Positions 25,131 through 37,724 of a stretch of 64,000 nucleotides of DNA are shown here, piece by piece. Position 1 is the first letter of the stretch. Each line of letters begins with the position of its first letter. Location: contig VZSF01001437.1 in assembly GCA_013398295.1 (NCBI GenBank), forward strand, positions 129,893-193,892, in the 5' to 3' direction. Source of the stretch: Chionis minor (Eukaryota > Chordata > Aves > Charadriiformes > Chionididae). The position numbers and the translations under genes were made by a program. The notes below the pieces were generated by a model, which was given only the letters and a program-made list of their open reading frames with translations, was not told the origin of the DNA and made no database searches.

Positions 25131-27639
25131 CAGCACTCTGAAGCTGGGGGTCCCACTGGGAGCAGGAGTACAGCTGTGAACTGAGCGCTCTCCACTTTCT
25201 TCATCCCTGTCCTTGGCTTGGTATTGGACCTGATAATATTTATACAAATGTGCCTTGAGAGTGAGAGCTGAGATGTAGAAGCACAGTGCAGTAAAATAAA
25301 CCCCTGAAAGCTAGGCTGGTACAGCACTTAGCGTGTTTTATGGCCTGAGGTATGTACTGTATATTTCTGCCTATCAAGTTATATGTTATTTACAGCATTT
25401 TGGTTATGCTTAGAATAAATTTATTTAAATTGGATTTCTCTTTAGCATTAGCCTGCAGACCTGGAGATAAATAAGCCACAGTTGACACCGGACTTCTGTT
25501 GTTCAGCAATCTAAATTCTGCTTAGCAGATTTCAAATTGTCCAAGTCTGGCAACATTTTAGCAAAGATACAGTGACAAATCACCTGATATAAATTACTGT
25601 TCATCTGATAAGGGCTGGGAGGCTTTAGGTTTTACACTTTCTATCTTTGCAGTATTGTGCTGGAGATTAAGCAATTTTTTTCTGGTGGTGATTCAAAGGA
25701 AATGGATAAAAGGGTATAAAAAGTTTCAGAGCAATCTGTGGGCACTGAGAGATGGGAAGGGATTGTTTTGTTCTGTCTAAAACTGGGACACTGGGAGTGG
25801 CTCTGGCACCCACCCTGCGTCAGGAGTCCTAAGCTGTTGATGAGCCATGGTGGTTTGCAGCACGGGGTTTCAAGGCAAACTCTCCAAGATCTCAGAGTGG
25901 TGCATAGGAATTAAACAGTAAAAATACAGGGAGTAATTAAGGGCTTAAGGATCACTTGCACTCACATTAACATGAATAATTTCTTTAATTGGCTTCATGG
26001 GGACTGCTCAGTGCCATATACCTTAGAAGGAGAGGTCTCCAGCAGACCGTGCTGCAGCACCAGCTGGGAATCCGTATCGTTCAGGCGACTTGGGAACAAG
26101 GTGTTTCCACTGTGATTGCAAGTGGGAACTCCAGCAATAGCAGATAATAAACAACCTAAATTTGCAAATATCTCACTTTTCTTAAAAACAAAACCCACAA
26201 CAGATTAATAGGCACTTGAAGGGTAACTTTTTTTACAGCTGCATGAAGAACTCCAGTTATCTGAAATATGGAGAGCTTCTCTGCGCGGTGGTGTTAGTGC
26301 CAGCTCCACTGATTCTGTAGAAATTGCCCTGCACTTTATTGCTGGCCTACGTGATGGAGTGTGGTGACAGATTTCATCCTTGCCGTCTCACATGATATGG
26401 CTAGATACAGAAACCTTTATTTTCAGTGGACAAGTCTGTTCAATTTATTTCCTGTAAGTGCAGATTAATATATTGATACTTCTAAAGCAGTTTCTGTTGC
26501 AAGGTGTTGGGGAATGTTGTGTATATCCATTGGTTTTCTTTCACAAAATTGTTGAGAGGCTGGCAAGTATTGTTATAACCAGCTCGAGGAAGGGAGAAGT
26601 GAGGAACGTGAATGTGCCACATTTCTCACAGGAGCCATCTCAGAGCATATTGGAAGGTTTATACGGGATATTTGAAGCCCAGGTGCCTCCAGCTCTCTGG
26701 ACCTGCTCTATTCCAGGATAGTTGGTCTGAGAGGCCCAGAGATGAGCTTCCTGGGAGCACAACAAGGAAAATGACAACCAGCTGTGGGAATGATGTGCTG
26801 GAAAAGATGGTTTCCCTAACCTATGTCCAAGGGAGCATAATAATGCTTCAGGACCATGTTTGAAGCATTTTGACACATTTAGCTTGACACTTGACACGTT
26901 TAGCCACTTGTTCTCATCTCCAGTGAAACAAAGCTCTGCTTCCCTGGTGAAAGTTTTAGGAATGTTTGTGCTTTTATGTGACGCCATGTTCCCTCCAGAC
27001 TTCGTAAGCCAAGGGAGAACTTGCATGGAAGCGTCTCCGCACTGAAGTACATATAGTCCTTCATCTTTCTAAAGTTGGCTTTGGCATTTATCATATCAAA
27101 GTATTCAAATTTATGAAGCAGTTTCTCAGAGCTCAGTTAATCCCCTGGGTGACTTTTTTACAAAACCAGCAGCCTATCTGCCTCCCTGTTAACACTGGGT
27201 AGGGAAAAGAGAGAACTGTGTCATGTGAACTGCAGGGAAATTAGAACAAGCTAATCAAAGAATAGCAAAGAGGGAAGTTAGACATTAAAGGCACTTTCAT
27301 ATGAACCACAAAACATGGAACTAGAAACGTGATCCTAGTGCGTATTATATTCTGGTGCATAAGTAAAAGTCTGTATAGCCAGAATGCAGCTGAAAAAGAC
27401 TCTATTTGATAACGAATACTTTTCCAATGAAGAAATTATAAAGAATATACGTAAGACATTTCACAAAGCTTTCTCTGGGAGGTCAGGGACATAGGGTCAT
27501 TGAAAACAGGGCAGCATGGTGAGATGTCCTTGTCCTGAAGCATGATCAGTGGATACTTGCATGATTTGAGGCAGATTTTTCTCTACTGTTGTTTATAACA
27601 TGTTTAAAAGATGGACCTTGCCTAGGAAGCTTATTCCTT

Positions 27640-27965
27640 TTTTACTTTTTGAAAATAATTCATGATGTCTAACCTATATTTCTCTCGCAGAAGTTCATAC
27701 CCGTTTCTCTTGTTCTACCTGCAAAAGATGCAGAGAATTGTTTCTGCCCAGTACACATGCAGAGAATTGTTTCTGCCTAATACATATTTGAAGACTGTTG
27801 TCATGTCTCATCTCATTTCCCTTCTGTAGAAATGAATCAATCCAAGTGCTTCAGCTTTTTCCCAGGCCGTACTTTCAAAGACGTCTGATAATTTTCTGTT
27901 CCTCATCTTTGGACTTCTGCATTGTCTGAGTGTGGTTCCCAGACATGGACTACTTATAGAGAGCT
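27640..27965 (-). mobile_element. Ancient CR1-type LINE fragment (antisense)
   Basis: Read on the plus strand this is the reverse complement of the CR1 ORF2 tail. The words CCTATATTTCTCTC, CTTGTTCTACCT, TTTGAAGACTGTTGTCATGT, CTCATCTTTGGACTTCTGCA and TGTGGTTCCCAGACATGGA follow the order of the old amniote CR1 consensus ('TGAAGACTGTTATCATGTCCCC', 'CTCCTCTGGACTCTCTCCA', 'TGTGGTGCCCAGAACTGGA'). It is heavily mutated and contains a 29-bp internal duplication (27728-27785). Confidence 0.6.
27728..27785. repeat. 29-bp imperfect tandem duplication inside the old CR1
   Basis: ATGCAGAGAATTGTTTCTGC occurs at 27728-27747 and again at 27757-27776, with tails CCAGTACAC and CTAATACAT. The copies differ by a few substitutions, so the duplication is not recent. 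Confidence 0.85.
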
Positions 27966-28049
27966 AATATAAACCCCACTTGGTAGAACCTTTCATAAGA
28001 GAAGTCGATCAACAGTCTCCTAAAAGAACAGGGGGATTAAACCTTTCAG

Positions 28050-28145
28050 AGCTGACACGAATTGCCTAGGCTACCCATCAGGGAAACAGCAGAGCCAGGA
28101 AGAGGACCCAAGACCAGAACTCAGTGGCCAGTCCTTGTGTTCCTG
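28050..28145 (-). mobile_element. Possible MIR/CORE-SINE fragment (antisense)
   Basis: AATTGCCTAGGCTACCCATC then AACAGCAGAGCCAGGAAGAG and CCAGAACTCAGTGGCCAGTC resemble the reverse complement of a MIR-type SINE ('ACTTGCCCAAGGTCAC..GGCAGAGCCAGGATT..AACCCAGGTCT'). The match is loose and the stretch is short. Confidence 0.35.
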
Positions 28146-31100
28146 TGAAGAATGGTCTCCCTTGGCAAAGGCACTATGTGCAAGCCTTTCATTAAGGAAA
28201 TGTACCGTGTAGCATCACTAAAAAATATGGACCGCCCCCAGGAATGGATCCTTTTCCTTGCTAAGGGTGAGATGTAGTGATGCTTCTTGTACTTATGTGC
28301 TGGCTTCTCTTGGTATGGCTTTAACCCATCTACACTCCTACAGGCTCCAGTCTCTTGCAGGTTGAGGGCATGACACTTTTAAAGGTTGTTTTATTCTCTT
28401 CCCTGTCACCTTCGAAACTTCCCATAAATGGAGGTGAGCATCCAAGTTCTGTTTAAGCTGTATGCCGAGTAAACTTGTTTGTGCCTCTTAGTGATGGATT
28501 AGTGAAGAAAACCAGAGCGTTTTAAAAAAGAAGAGCTGGCATACTCTGCTCGCTCCAACCAAGCTCACTTTAGCGATCCAATAAAGTAAAAATACAAGTA
28601 ACTTTAAAATGAGGGTGTAGGAGAAGTTGCCCAGCGTGAGCTGCAATTGCAGAAAATATATTACTCCTTAATTATTGTGCAGTAGTGAGTACATTAAATG
28701 TTCAGCCTCCTCCTTAGCTATATCCTGTTTGCTGAAACACAGTCAGCTCAGCTCAGCTACATTGAGTAAACACGTACTTACCTATTTGGTTTAAAAATAT
28801 TCTAATCATTATTCAGCTGATCTATACATCACATCTTTGCAATTGCTCAGACATGTTTACTTTTTTGTTGTTTTTTTCTGAGAGTACATTTATTCATTTT
28901 CTCCTTGGCTCTGTTGGAATAGTTTATCTGTAATTTAAGACTCAGGAACTTTCTTACCAGTGGAAATCAGTGTGCTAATTTAATACCAGCAAGTGCTTAA
29001 CCTTTCCAATGCCAGAGGGACCCCAGTGCAAGAAAGGGCGTACTAATACAGCTTTATGAACATGCAGCGCTCGTACCAGCACACTGCTGATTAAAAAACA
29101 CAGGAGGCATTTCTTCAAAGGATTCTGAATAAAGCCTTTGGTCCCACTTCCGCACATGGAATTTTTTTTTTTTTCATTGTCCTAAATACATTTGTTAGAC
29201 TACCTTATATTGAACAGTAGCTGAAGCTACATTAGGGAAAGATTTTGCATGTGTTTAATCCATCACTGAAAACAATTGAGATAGATATATCTATCTTTGA
29301 CCTGATAAATAGCTCAGCATTTAAAATACTTCTGAATCCTTAGATAGTGCTACTTAATCTCTTAAACATGCACTTATAATGACTTAAGAATCCAGACACT
29401 GCAGATCTAGTGACCCAGTTGTGCTCTGCACTGCCGTGTGCGGGAGGTGATTTGGATTCTGTTAAACCAAATGATTTTTGAACCCTGTAAGCGTACTCAG
29501 GACTTTGCAAGTGCTAATGAGCATTACTTGCGACCTAAGCAAATGGTGTTCTCCAGCCAGAAGCTCTGCGGCGGGTGCACGGCCTCACATTACACACTGC
29601 ACTGGTGAGCTCTGCCCTTAAAAGATCATCTAAATGTGTAATAGTTACTGGGAAATGTGTGTGCTGAAACTTTCAGTGCTATCAGATACTGTGACAAAGA
29701 AACAGCTTGCAAATTGCCTGGAAGTTTTGAAGTCAAACAATAGTTTCTTTAAATGTAAATCTTCTCTATAGTACACAAGAAAGCAAATGCTTTTCCTTCC
29801 TTTGAGGTACAATGGTGGTCTTATGAGTTAAACTGTATTTCAGGGTAGTTGTAGTCTCCGAATGCTTTATCATGTAACACTAGCTAGGACCCCCTGGTAT
29901 GAGCCAGTAATACTCTTACCTATGAATTATTTCTGTTCCAGGGAGTGAGGAAGAAATTATTACATATGAAATGATATAATGCCTAGCAATTTTTTCTCAT
30001 GAAGCAATAGAGGTGTATTTACTGGTATGAATGCACCAGTCTTTGTCATCATAAAACCCACTGTATTAAGCTGTTAAAAATTACCTGTTACTGGTAAAAA
30101 TATGTATGTATTTATCAACAACTGTCAATATTTTAATATCTTGCCTCTAGTTGTCTCTAGAGAGAGAGCGTCATGTTAAATGTTCCTTCTCTAGGTTTCA
30201 AATGGTACCTTCGGTAGTTAAGGTGAACGAAAAGTCTAACTTACTGTTTGGTTTTACCTACGGTAGTCCATCCACTTGGATTGATTAGTCATCATCTAAG
30301 CAATTTAATTTCAAAATTCCTGTCAGAGCATTTCTGAGGCGTGCACTGCACAACAGTGCTGCACACCTGCAGCAGCACTATAAGAGTTTTGGTCTGTCCT
30401 CAAAATTGTTTGCTTAAAAAGCTGTTCTATTATTTACATCACTACCCTGTTTACCTGCTCCATGGACACTTTGGGACCAAACACGTCACTCACCCCCTGT
30501 CCCTGGGTCCTCTTAGCGCTGATACTTTTGTGCAAAGCAAGCATCCCAAGCTGCTGGGGCATGTGAAAGAGGGAACATCACCCCAGGAGCAACCTTGGCA
30601 GTATTGTGGTGCTGGTTGCCTAAACAGCTGAAGGAGCACTGGTTTTACGAGGTGATTGGAGTTTTGGGCTTACTTCATCAGCAGGTGGAAGATGATCATT
30701 TCTGAAAGCAGCATAACCAATGATAGCTGCTAACGATCATATACTGAAGACTTTGCATGGTGAAAACCAAAGATTTCTAGAGAAGCAAAATGCTCTTTTT
30801 CAGGTCCCCACTGCAGCTGGCCATGCTGATCTGGGACATGGCAGTGCAGGCAGACCTTGGAAAGCCCACCATGATCTGTGTTTGCCTACTGTGAGCTGCG
30901 GTAGGATGCAGCTGTAATAACGGTACACCTGCCCCAAATATTGCACTCACATACTTCCTCCTCTGAAGACACATCCCATCATCCTCCTCCCATCCCACCA
31001 GAGGTACATCACTTCGAGGTTCTCCTTTGACTACTGACCAGTCCAGCAGTCCTTGCCATCATGTAACACTCGCACTCTCTGGAGCTGAAAGCCTTATCAG

Positions 31101-34100
31101 AGGGCACAGATTTACCTTGCTTAGCACAAAAATCATGCGTTGTCATCCAGTGTTGAATATATTTATTTTGTCAAGAGCAAAGAAACCTTTTTTCTTCTCA
31201 TGTAAGTAGGATTTGGCAGTGAATGAGCTCTTTAAGCTAGTTTGCAAATAACTACTGTAGGATTGAGAATTCTTGTGCAGAAAAAAGTGGAGTGAAACTG
31301 TGAGCATATTTGCATACAGATAAACTATTGCTTGTTCCTAGGGTCTGACTCAGAAACCACAGGTAAAGCAGGGTACTTTTGATTAATTGGACCAGCATGA
31401 TTTACTCATGGGTTTTTCTTCACTCAGAGGCAGTCGTCTCCTCCATACACTCTCTGAAGTTAGTCATAGTGTGGTCAGAATAAATGCAAGTGCAGGCCCT
31501 CCCTTTGCAAGAGTCTTGGGCAGCTTGCTTCAGCACACAGGACATTAAAAACCCTCTGTGTTACATCTTGGCCTCCAAACTAGCTGAAATATAAACAAGA
31601 CCTCTGTAGCGCCAAGGCCTGTCCTTAAAAGTACTGTAAAGAAAACATGAACCTATGATGCCTTGGAGCTCTGCCTGTGAGTGCCAGGGATAGGATGCTG
31701 TTCACGGACTTGATGAAGCATGGCATTGTCAGAGGCATTGAAATGACTTCTTTAGCCCATAAAATGATGTTGGAAGGTTCAGCTCTTGCAGCCACCTGCC
31801 CAGGTCTGTCTAAGGATTGTCTGAGAACGCATGGTAGGGAAGGGGCTTGTTTGGATAGGGTGGCCTTGATTGAGAGACAGTTTATTCCCATTTGGGAATA
31901 AACATAACTTTTCATTGTGTCACTTGAGATTTTGCAGGCCTTTTTTGGTCAAAAAAAGAAGATCCTTATCACAAATGAGATGCACTGTATTGAATATGTA
32001 GTGAAGGACAGTGCCTGGATGAATGCACAAGGAAGATGCTGGGGAGGGGGGATTCAGTTGCATGACTGGGTTTCTGGTGCTGCCTTTGAGAGCCCAGGGG
32101 ATCCCCCCAGCCTTACATTGCCCATGTGGTGTCTGCAGTGCCATGCAGATATCTGGGGTGCATTGAGATGGCTAAAAATGGCATTTGGACACCAATGAAT
32201 CTCATTTCAGGGATTCGGGAATTCAGATATGCAGAGTGGTACTTGCAATGCTCCCTATGTGTAAGCTACATGTGGCACTAGCTACATGAGAGCTGGCTCA
32301 GGATGTTCAGAGAAGCCTGCAGAGCTACTCCAGGCCCCATCCTGAAGTAGCGGCTGATTTTAGGTCTCCCAGCTTCCCTCACCTCCCAGAGTGCTGGCAG
32401 TGTGGCAGCCTGCATGGCCATGTGGATCTGCCACAGGTCTACGCACATCAAACCCAAGGTAGTCATGGGAATCTGCCCCATTTCTGTCTTACAGCTCTGT
32501 GATACAACAGGTAGGGTTTGCCGTTGCCTCATGCCCAGGGTTTCATGCCTGTTTTAAGCAATGATTGTGAAATCTTTGTGAGGATCATTTGAAAAAAGAA
32601 GTGCATCCAAAATAACTAGCATGTCTGCTTACTAGTAGGAGGGTGTGAAAGGATTGATTTCCTGGCTGTGGTCTCTGGCTGGCTCAGTACAGAAAAAAAC
32701 TCATTTTTGCCCAGTTGCCAGTAAGTTGTCTCTATAATTTGAGGGGTTTGATTCCTTTTTTCTTCTGTCTTGTACCAAGAAAACAAGTGTCTACTACAAA
32801 TATATTTACTAAACTGTTATGCTGTATTGAGTCAGCTATGGTCCATTCATACCTTAAATTCTGATACCATCTCTTATCTTTAAAGATGAGCTATGGACAT
32901 CGGTTGCTTTTGATCTGGTTGCTTTCCACTCTATCACTGTTAACTTTCTGTTTGTCATCACGGATGGTGTGTAGTTCTCTCCAAAATGTGTCCTCCATCT
33001 TCAGCTGGGTGTGCTTTAAGGCTGAACCTTTTATTTTTTGTGCTACATGTCACATCAGAGATGTATCTATTCTTGTTATGGAAATAGTCAGTGCAATCAA
33101 GTGCAAATTAATGGAAAGATTATTTCTATGAATATGAAGAGTTCCTGGTGTACAACATTTTCTATTTTAATATATGCAGAAACTGGATCACAATTCTGCC
33201 ACCCCCAGCTCTGCTATTTTTTGTCTCCTTTTTTTCACATGTACAGATGATGATACTGTGCTGTGATCTGTCCCCAGACAGTTGCTTGTAGTAGCAGCAT
33301 CCTGCACTTCTGTACCTGCACATGATGTATTCCGCTTAACCAATTTTTCATGAGTCATTTGTCCTTTAAAGCATATGTTTTTATTCTATCAGGGCATGTT
33401 GCCTGCCTTACATGCTATCGAACCATTTGGAGTCTATCTCAGTGATTTCCTAGATGTTTCTACCTCATTAGAGTCATTCCTGTCTTGATCTTTTGTCAGA
33501 GTGGAATCCAAAAGATTTCATTTTAATTCTGAATATGCTGCATCATTGCCAATTATTTTTGAATCAGAGGTATCCCAGCCTCTTTTAAGTTTTCAGATAT
33601 GTTATGTAGAGTGAGTGTGGATCTCGTTAGCTCTCGGGAGACTTTTCATGAATTTGTGTCCAAAATGACACCATACAAGCCCTTGGATCATGTGACGTGG
33701 TGTGAATAAAATCCTGGGTGCATGTTGTTGCTGACTGGCCTGAAGAGGAGGATACCCTCTCAGCCCTCCCTGCTACAGTGAAGGATTCCTACATGTTTTC
33801 GTCTGCTGCCTCCTCCCCTAGAGGATGGGCAGCAAAAAATGGCCAAGTCCTCACTGGTCCTAGGCATGGATTTGGTGGGAGAACATGCACAGGACCATGA
33901 TTTCTTGCTGAGCTCAACAACATGCTCTGGTGGGCTAGAGGGAGGTGCTTAGCTAGCTGTTTGCTGGGGAGATGTTCTTGCCTATCTCATTAAGTTCGCA
34001 CTGTGCAGAGGCTGGGAGCAAAGTATGAGAGCTGCGCTGAGGTAGCACATGGATGGCTTTGGAAGGATTTGAGGTCCCATCCTCAAAGACTGAGTGTCTT

Positions 34101-35366
34101 TGTGGGTTCAAAGGAAGCAAGAAGCTCTCACAGTACCATCAGTCCCTTCTGCTTTTCCTCTGGCTCTGTAAAAGGTGCCTAAATCTGGTCCTTCACCTCT
34201 GTTGCGTTGCTTTTATTCAGAACGCCCCAAATGCAATGGCATTCTACTGCCCACACAGCCATGAGAATGCATTTTAAAGCTGAAAATGATTAATCTCATT
34301 CCGTGTGTGCCACGTGCATCTGGCCATGCCAGGGAAACCTGGTACTGTCTTGGTGAGGGTGCTCAGCACCCATTCCTGATGCTGTGCTGCGGCGGCTTGG
34401 GGGAGCCAGGAGGCCAAACTATTTGTTTCAGCTATGTAGATGACACAGTGGGAAATTTGCATGAGGAACCAACTATTTCCCATTTATTCTTTCTATGTGC
34501 CACAATAACAGCATGCACAGGCAATGGCTCACCTGCGTGGGTATGCCCCAAAATCACTGTTGACTTAGTCTGTCCCTGCTGTTCATCTTATTAATTTAGA
34601 GTTTATTCAGAAAACACAGACGTTTGACTGCGGTGCCTTTGGGTCTCTTAGCTGGCTTCCAGCCAAGTTTGCTTGTCAAGTAACCTTTCTTTTCTTTTGG
34701 TGCAATATGTTTGTGCTGGTTGCTAAGCAGATTACTTCCTAGCTGCATGTTTAACAAGAATGAAAATGGTAACACAGAGTTCGGAGGTGCTGGATAGCAG
34801 CGTGCTATTTTTGAGTTAGGAAAGAGTAAATAAGGGACTAAAATAATGATAGCTGCTGCTTCCTGGGATGGATTTTTTATGCATGAAATCCTTGAGATTC
34901 TGATATTTGCCATATTCCATGTGGTGTCTTTACGTCCATTAATGGCTGAAAATGTTTGCACAGGCAGCAAGAAATTTCAGCTGAGGAAATGTAAGTAATG
35001 CAATATTTATTATGAAATAGATATTTTTGAAAGCTTTACTATTTCCTTCCAATGACTTTTCATCAAAATCCTATTGACTCTAGTGCAGTTGTACTTACGC
35101 TCTGTGTAACCCTTTCTTTATGAATACCTTCAGGAATAGGTTGCTCTACTGAGGAGTTGCCATGTTCTCTAAGCAAAGTTAATCCTGATCATGTCATTGC
35201 CCATTCATACCATTTCACTATAAAAACATGATTATACTCATTACAGCTTCCTAGTCCACAGAGTTTCTATAAGATGTATATTCTGGGACAAGAAGAAATC
35301 AGGCAAACAGTATTCTCAGGTTAATCTCACTGTTAAAGTTGGTTTGAGGCTCGACCTGAGAAAGAG
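28146..35366 (+). other. MTUS2: MTUS2 long intron, third segment
   Basis: About 7.2 kb with no supported gene. It includes a 13-base T run at 29162-29174, an 18-bp GATA-rich palindrome at 29279-29296 and a GC-richer part at about 31650-32500. A T-rich stretch at about 32700-33600 might be a degraded antisense repeat that I cannot classify. Open frames here (30341-30631, 31625-31915 and others) show no domain. Confidence 0.5.
29279..29296. promoter_or_regulatory. Perfect 18-bp palindrome with GATA cores
   Basis: AGATAGATATATCTATCT is its own reverse complement. It contains AGATAG-type GATA-factor cores on both strands, so as DNA it offers closely spaced inverted GATA sites, and as RNA it can self-pair. 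Whether it is bound is unknown; it could also be a drifted GATA/TA microsatellite. Confidence 0.35.
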
Positions 35367-35413
35367 CTTTACATTAAGTTGGGACTTTACATTAATGTGG
35401 GACTTTACATTAA
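35367..35413. repeat. Three-copy 18-bp-period tandem repeat
   Basis: CTTTACATTAA starts at 35367, 35385 and 35403, separated by GTTGGGA and TGTGGGA, giving a regular 18-bp period. It lies about 50 bp before the 20-base C run. Confidence 0.9.
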
Positions 35414-35465
35414 GACCCCCATGGTTTAAGTGTTGGGTATTCTGCTGGGTTTTTCTTCTCCCCTT

Positions 35466-35485
35466 CCCCCCCCCCCCCCCCCCCC
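35466..35485. repeat. Poly-C tract (20 bases)
   Basis: An uninterrupted run of 20 C lies at 35466-35485, bounded by CTT on both sides (CCCTT before, TTCCT after). On the minus strand it is a G20 run able to form a G-quadruplex, on the plus strand an i-motif. Long pure C/G homopolymers are rare and mutable, so the exact length may be a sequencing estimate. Confidence 0.95.
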
Positions 35486-35844
35486 TTCCTTTTTAATGTC
35501 CCCAAACTCCAGTTGATGCAAATAGTTAATAATTGATAATACGTATTTTTCCTACTCCCTTTCTTATTTTATTTGTTCCTGGATCTTTTCTTTTATGGTA
35601 CAAGACCACCACGGCAGGAACATTTTTCAGCACACTGGGAGCTCCAGCCTAACTAATACCCACAGAGCTGTGTAAAATCACCAGAGAAGTTTGGAGTAAA
35701 TGCACATTTTTCAGTCATTCCTCTTAAATGAGGAGCTTCTCACTGAACATGCTGAGCCCAGCAAGGCCTGTTGTTGATAGGGGCTGATAATAAATTGGTC
35801 ATCCTTGGAAGGGAATCTGCAGGGAAGGATACCAGAGGTAAAAT

Positions 35845-36104
35845 CATAGAATCACCTAGGTTAGAAGAGACCTTTGAGATCATCAAGTCCAACCATAAAC
35901 CTAACACTGCCAAAACCACCCCTAAACCATGTCCCTCAACACCACGTCTACCTGTCTTTTAACTATCTTCAGGGATGACAATTCCACCACTGCCCTGGGC
36001 AGCCTGTTCCAATGTTTGATGACCCTTTCAGTGAAGAAATTTTTCCTAATATCCAATCTAAACCTTCCCTGGCGCAACTTGAGGCTATTTCCTCTTGTCC
36101 TATG
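35845..36104 (-). mobile_element. CR1 LINE, 5'-truncated 3' end (antisense)
   Basis: This is the reverse complement of a CR1 3' end. On the plus strand it begins CATAGAATCACCTAGGTTAG, the inverted CR1 terminus with a single ATTCTATG unit, and continues through CATCAAGTCCAACC, CACCACTGCCCTGGGCAGCC and ATTTTTCCTAATATCCAATC. On the minus strand the ORF2 tail [10 protein letters not shown] and H-W-N-R-L-P is still readable (frame 35922-36146). It is close in sequence to the copy at 14875-15307 but inverted and more truncated. At its inner edge a local duplication of ATCCACACCTC is present. Confidence 0.93.
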
Positions 36105-37724
36105 TTGAACTTGGATCCACACCTCAGATGCTGAATTCAGATCCACACCTCTTGTCCTGCTCTGCGAATCTCACCCCAGCAAAAGGACACTCATGGGGCA
36201 GGCAGAGCCACAGCTCCTTGCTTCCTTTAGGATGGTGTTAGCTCTTGGGATGTTCCCAGTGGGCAGCTTTCTTCCCCTTCTCCATGGAGTAACTGGTGGC
36301 CTTACCATCTACCCTGTGCTTTCCTCTGCACAAAGCGCAGACATGTTTAGGCTTTGTTGCTTCCTGTAGCTACTGCTCTCTGCAGTGTGGGAGCAGCAGA
36401 GCATGGCTTCTGCTGCATCATCTGTGGCGTGGCTAATGATGCACATGCAAAGGCCACTTCCAATTTCCTGAAGGGGAGGTTTCTCATACGTACCTGCACT
36501 GCAGTGTATCCAGCTGAAGCAGGAGCATGTGCTTTGTACGGCTGAAATCAATGTACCAGTGATTAAATTGTTGGGTTTGGAGAGCGAAAGCAGCATGAGC
36601 CCTAGTAGGTTTTCCAGTATCTATTACCTCTGCCATCAAAACGATCTGTAGGATGGCCTGTTTAGTGGCAGTCATGCATGCCCTGACATTCAGCAGTCCA
36701 GGTCTGGCCCCAGCAAGGGTGACATTATTGATTATTGTTGTTGAGGTAAATCAGTCAGTCTTGGCACTACAAGCAGTCCTGGAGAGACACTTGTGGCCAG
36801 TTTCCCTATAGAAAGGGGCTGTAGCTTGCTGACATGTCTGACCAGCATTTTGGTGGGTAAATTATTCTGGACCAGTCTTGAGGAACCAGCGTTGCTCAGG
36901 TCTGGGAAGGGTCTCCTCTAACCATGCAACCTGTCTTATCTTGTTCCTGTGTGTCCTGTTGCTAAAACCAGTGGCAGTGCTGTGGGCCAGATCCAAACAA
37001 ATTTATCAGAGCCACAAAAATGTCAGACATAAACTCCTACACCTTTTGAGGAATTTACCTCATCTGGAAGGCAAGATCTTACTGATGCTCTTACTGAGCA
37101 AAATCCTGCAAAATGAGCTCATCACCTTTAGTAGTAGCAAATCCTCATGGGAGAATGGCAATGGAAGTTTCCCAATCAGCAGAAACCTTCATTAATAACA
37201 CTAGCCCTCTTAGACACCAGAGGGTCCAACCAGAAGACGCAAGGCACCGGGCTGCATTAGCTCCATTTCTGATACATCTTTTTTTCTTTCACTTGAGTTT
37301 GGAATCATCTAATTGCCACCAGCTAACATTTTATTCTCCACAATCTTGTTCCTTCCACACATTTTAGAACGCTGAAAAAAAAAAAAAAAGAGGATGTCTC
37401 TTAAACTTTTTACATTGTCTGGAGTTTTATACTTCCCAGTTCTCCTCCTAAAAAGCTGAACTACACAGTTTCACATGAATAACAAACACTGAACAAATTG
37501 ACAGCAGACACTGACAGGAGAGAAAAATAAGCAATACTCACACAGAAAACCTTTTTTTTCAATGACCTTTTATTACCACATTGAGTGAAAGGTAAACAAT
37601 ATTGTCATCATTGATAGTGTATTTCACCCAAATGTGCAGGCTAATCAGTAAGTATAAAGTTGAAGTAAATAGTTTTACTTACTAAGCATTGCCTTGTGCC
37701 TACCTTAATTAAAATTTATCTCCC
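36105..37724 (+). other. MTUS2: MTUS2 long intron, fourth segment
   Basis: No gene is supported. Just inside, ATCCACACCTC is repeated at 36115-36125 and 36143-36153, next to a second CCTCTTGTCCT at 36149-36159. A 15-base A run lies at 37375-37389. The rest is unrecognised. Confidence 0.5.

Larger units (their letters stand above)
17121..27639 (+). other. MTUS2: MTUS2 long intron, second segment
   Basis: About 10.5 kb without a supported gene. It contains an 11-bp direct repeat TTCCTATATA at about 17552-17575, a MIR-like stretch at 18440-18650, a 14-base A run at 23680-23693 and a 13-base T run at 23787-23799. It also holds a CpG-dense patch at 24914-25130 and a TATA-like TATAAAAAG at 25715-25723. 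The remaining sequence is AT-rich, and I see no recognisable protein, tRNA or snRNA in it. Confidence 0.55.

Noticed and set aside
24905..25327. 140-codon minus-strand frame over the CpG patch as a coding first exon
   Set aside because: Composition is Arg/Ser/Gln-rich without domains, and stop codons are simply depleted by the GC content. Only the CpG density was kept as a finding.
25711..25760. TATAAAAAG as a core promoter
   Set aside because: Such a word is expected by chance every few kilobases in AT-rich introns, and the first ATG downstream closes after about 27 codons without a donor site. Mentioned only as context for the CpG patch.
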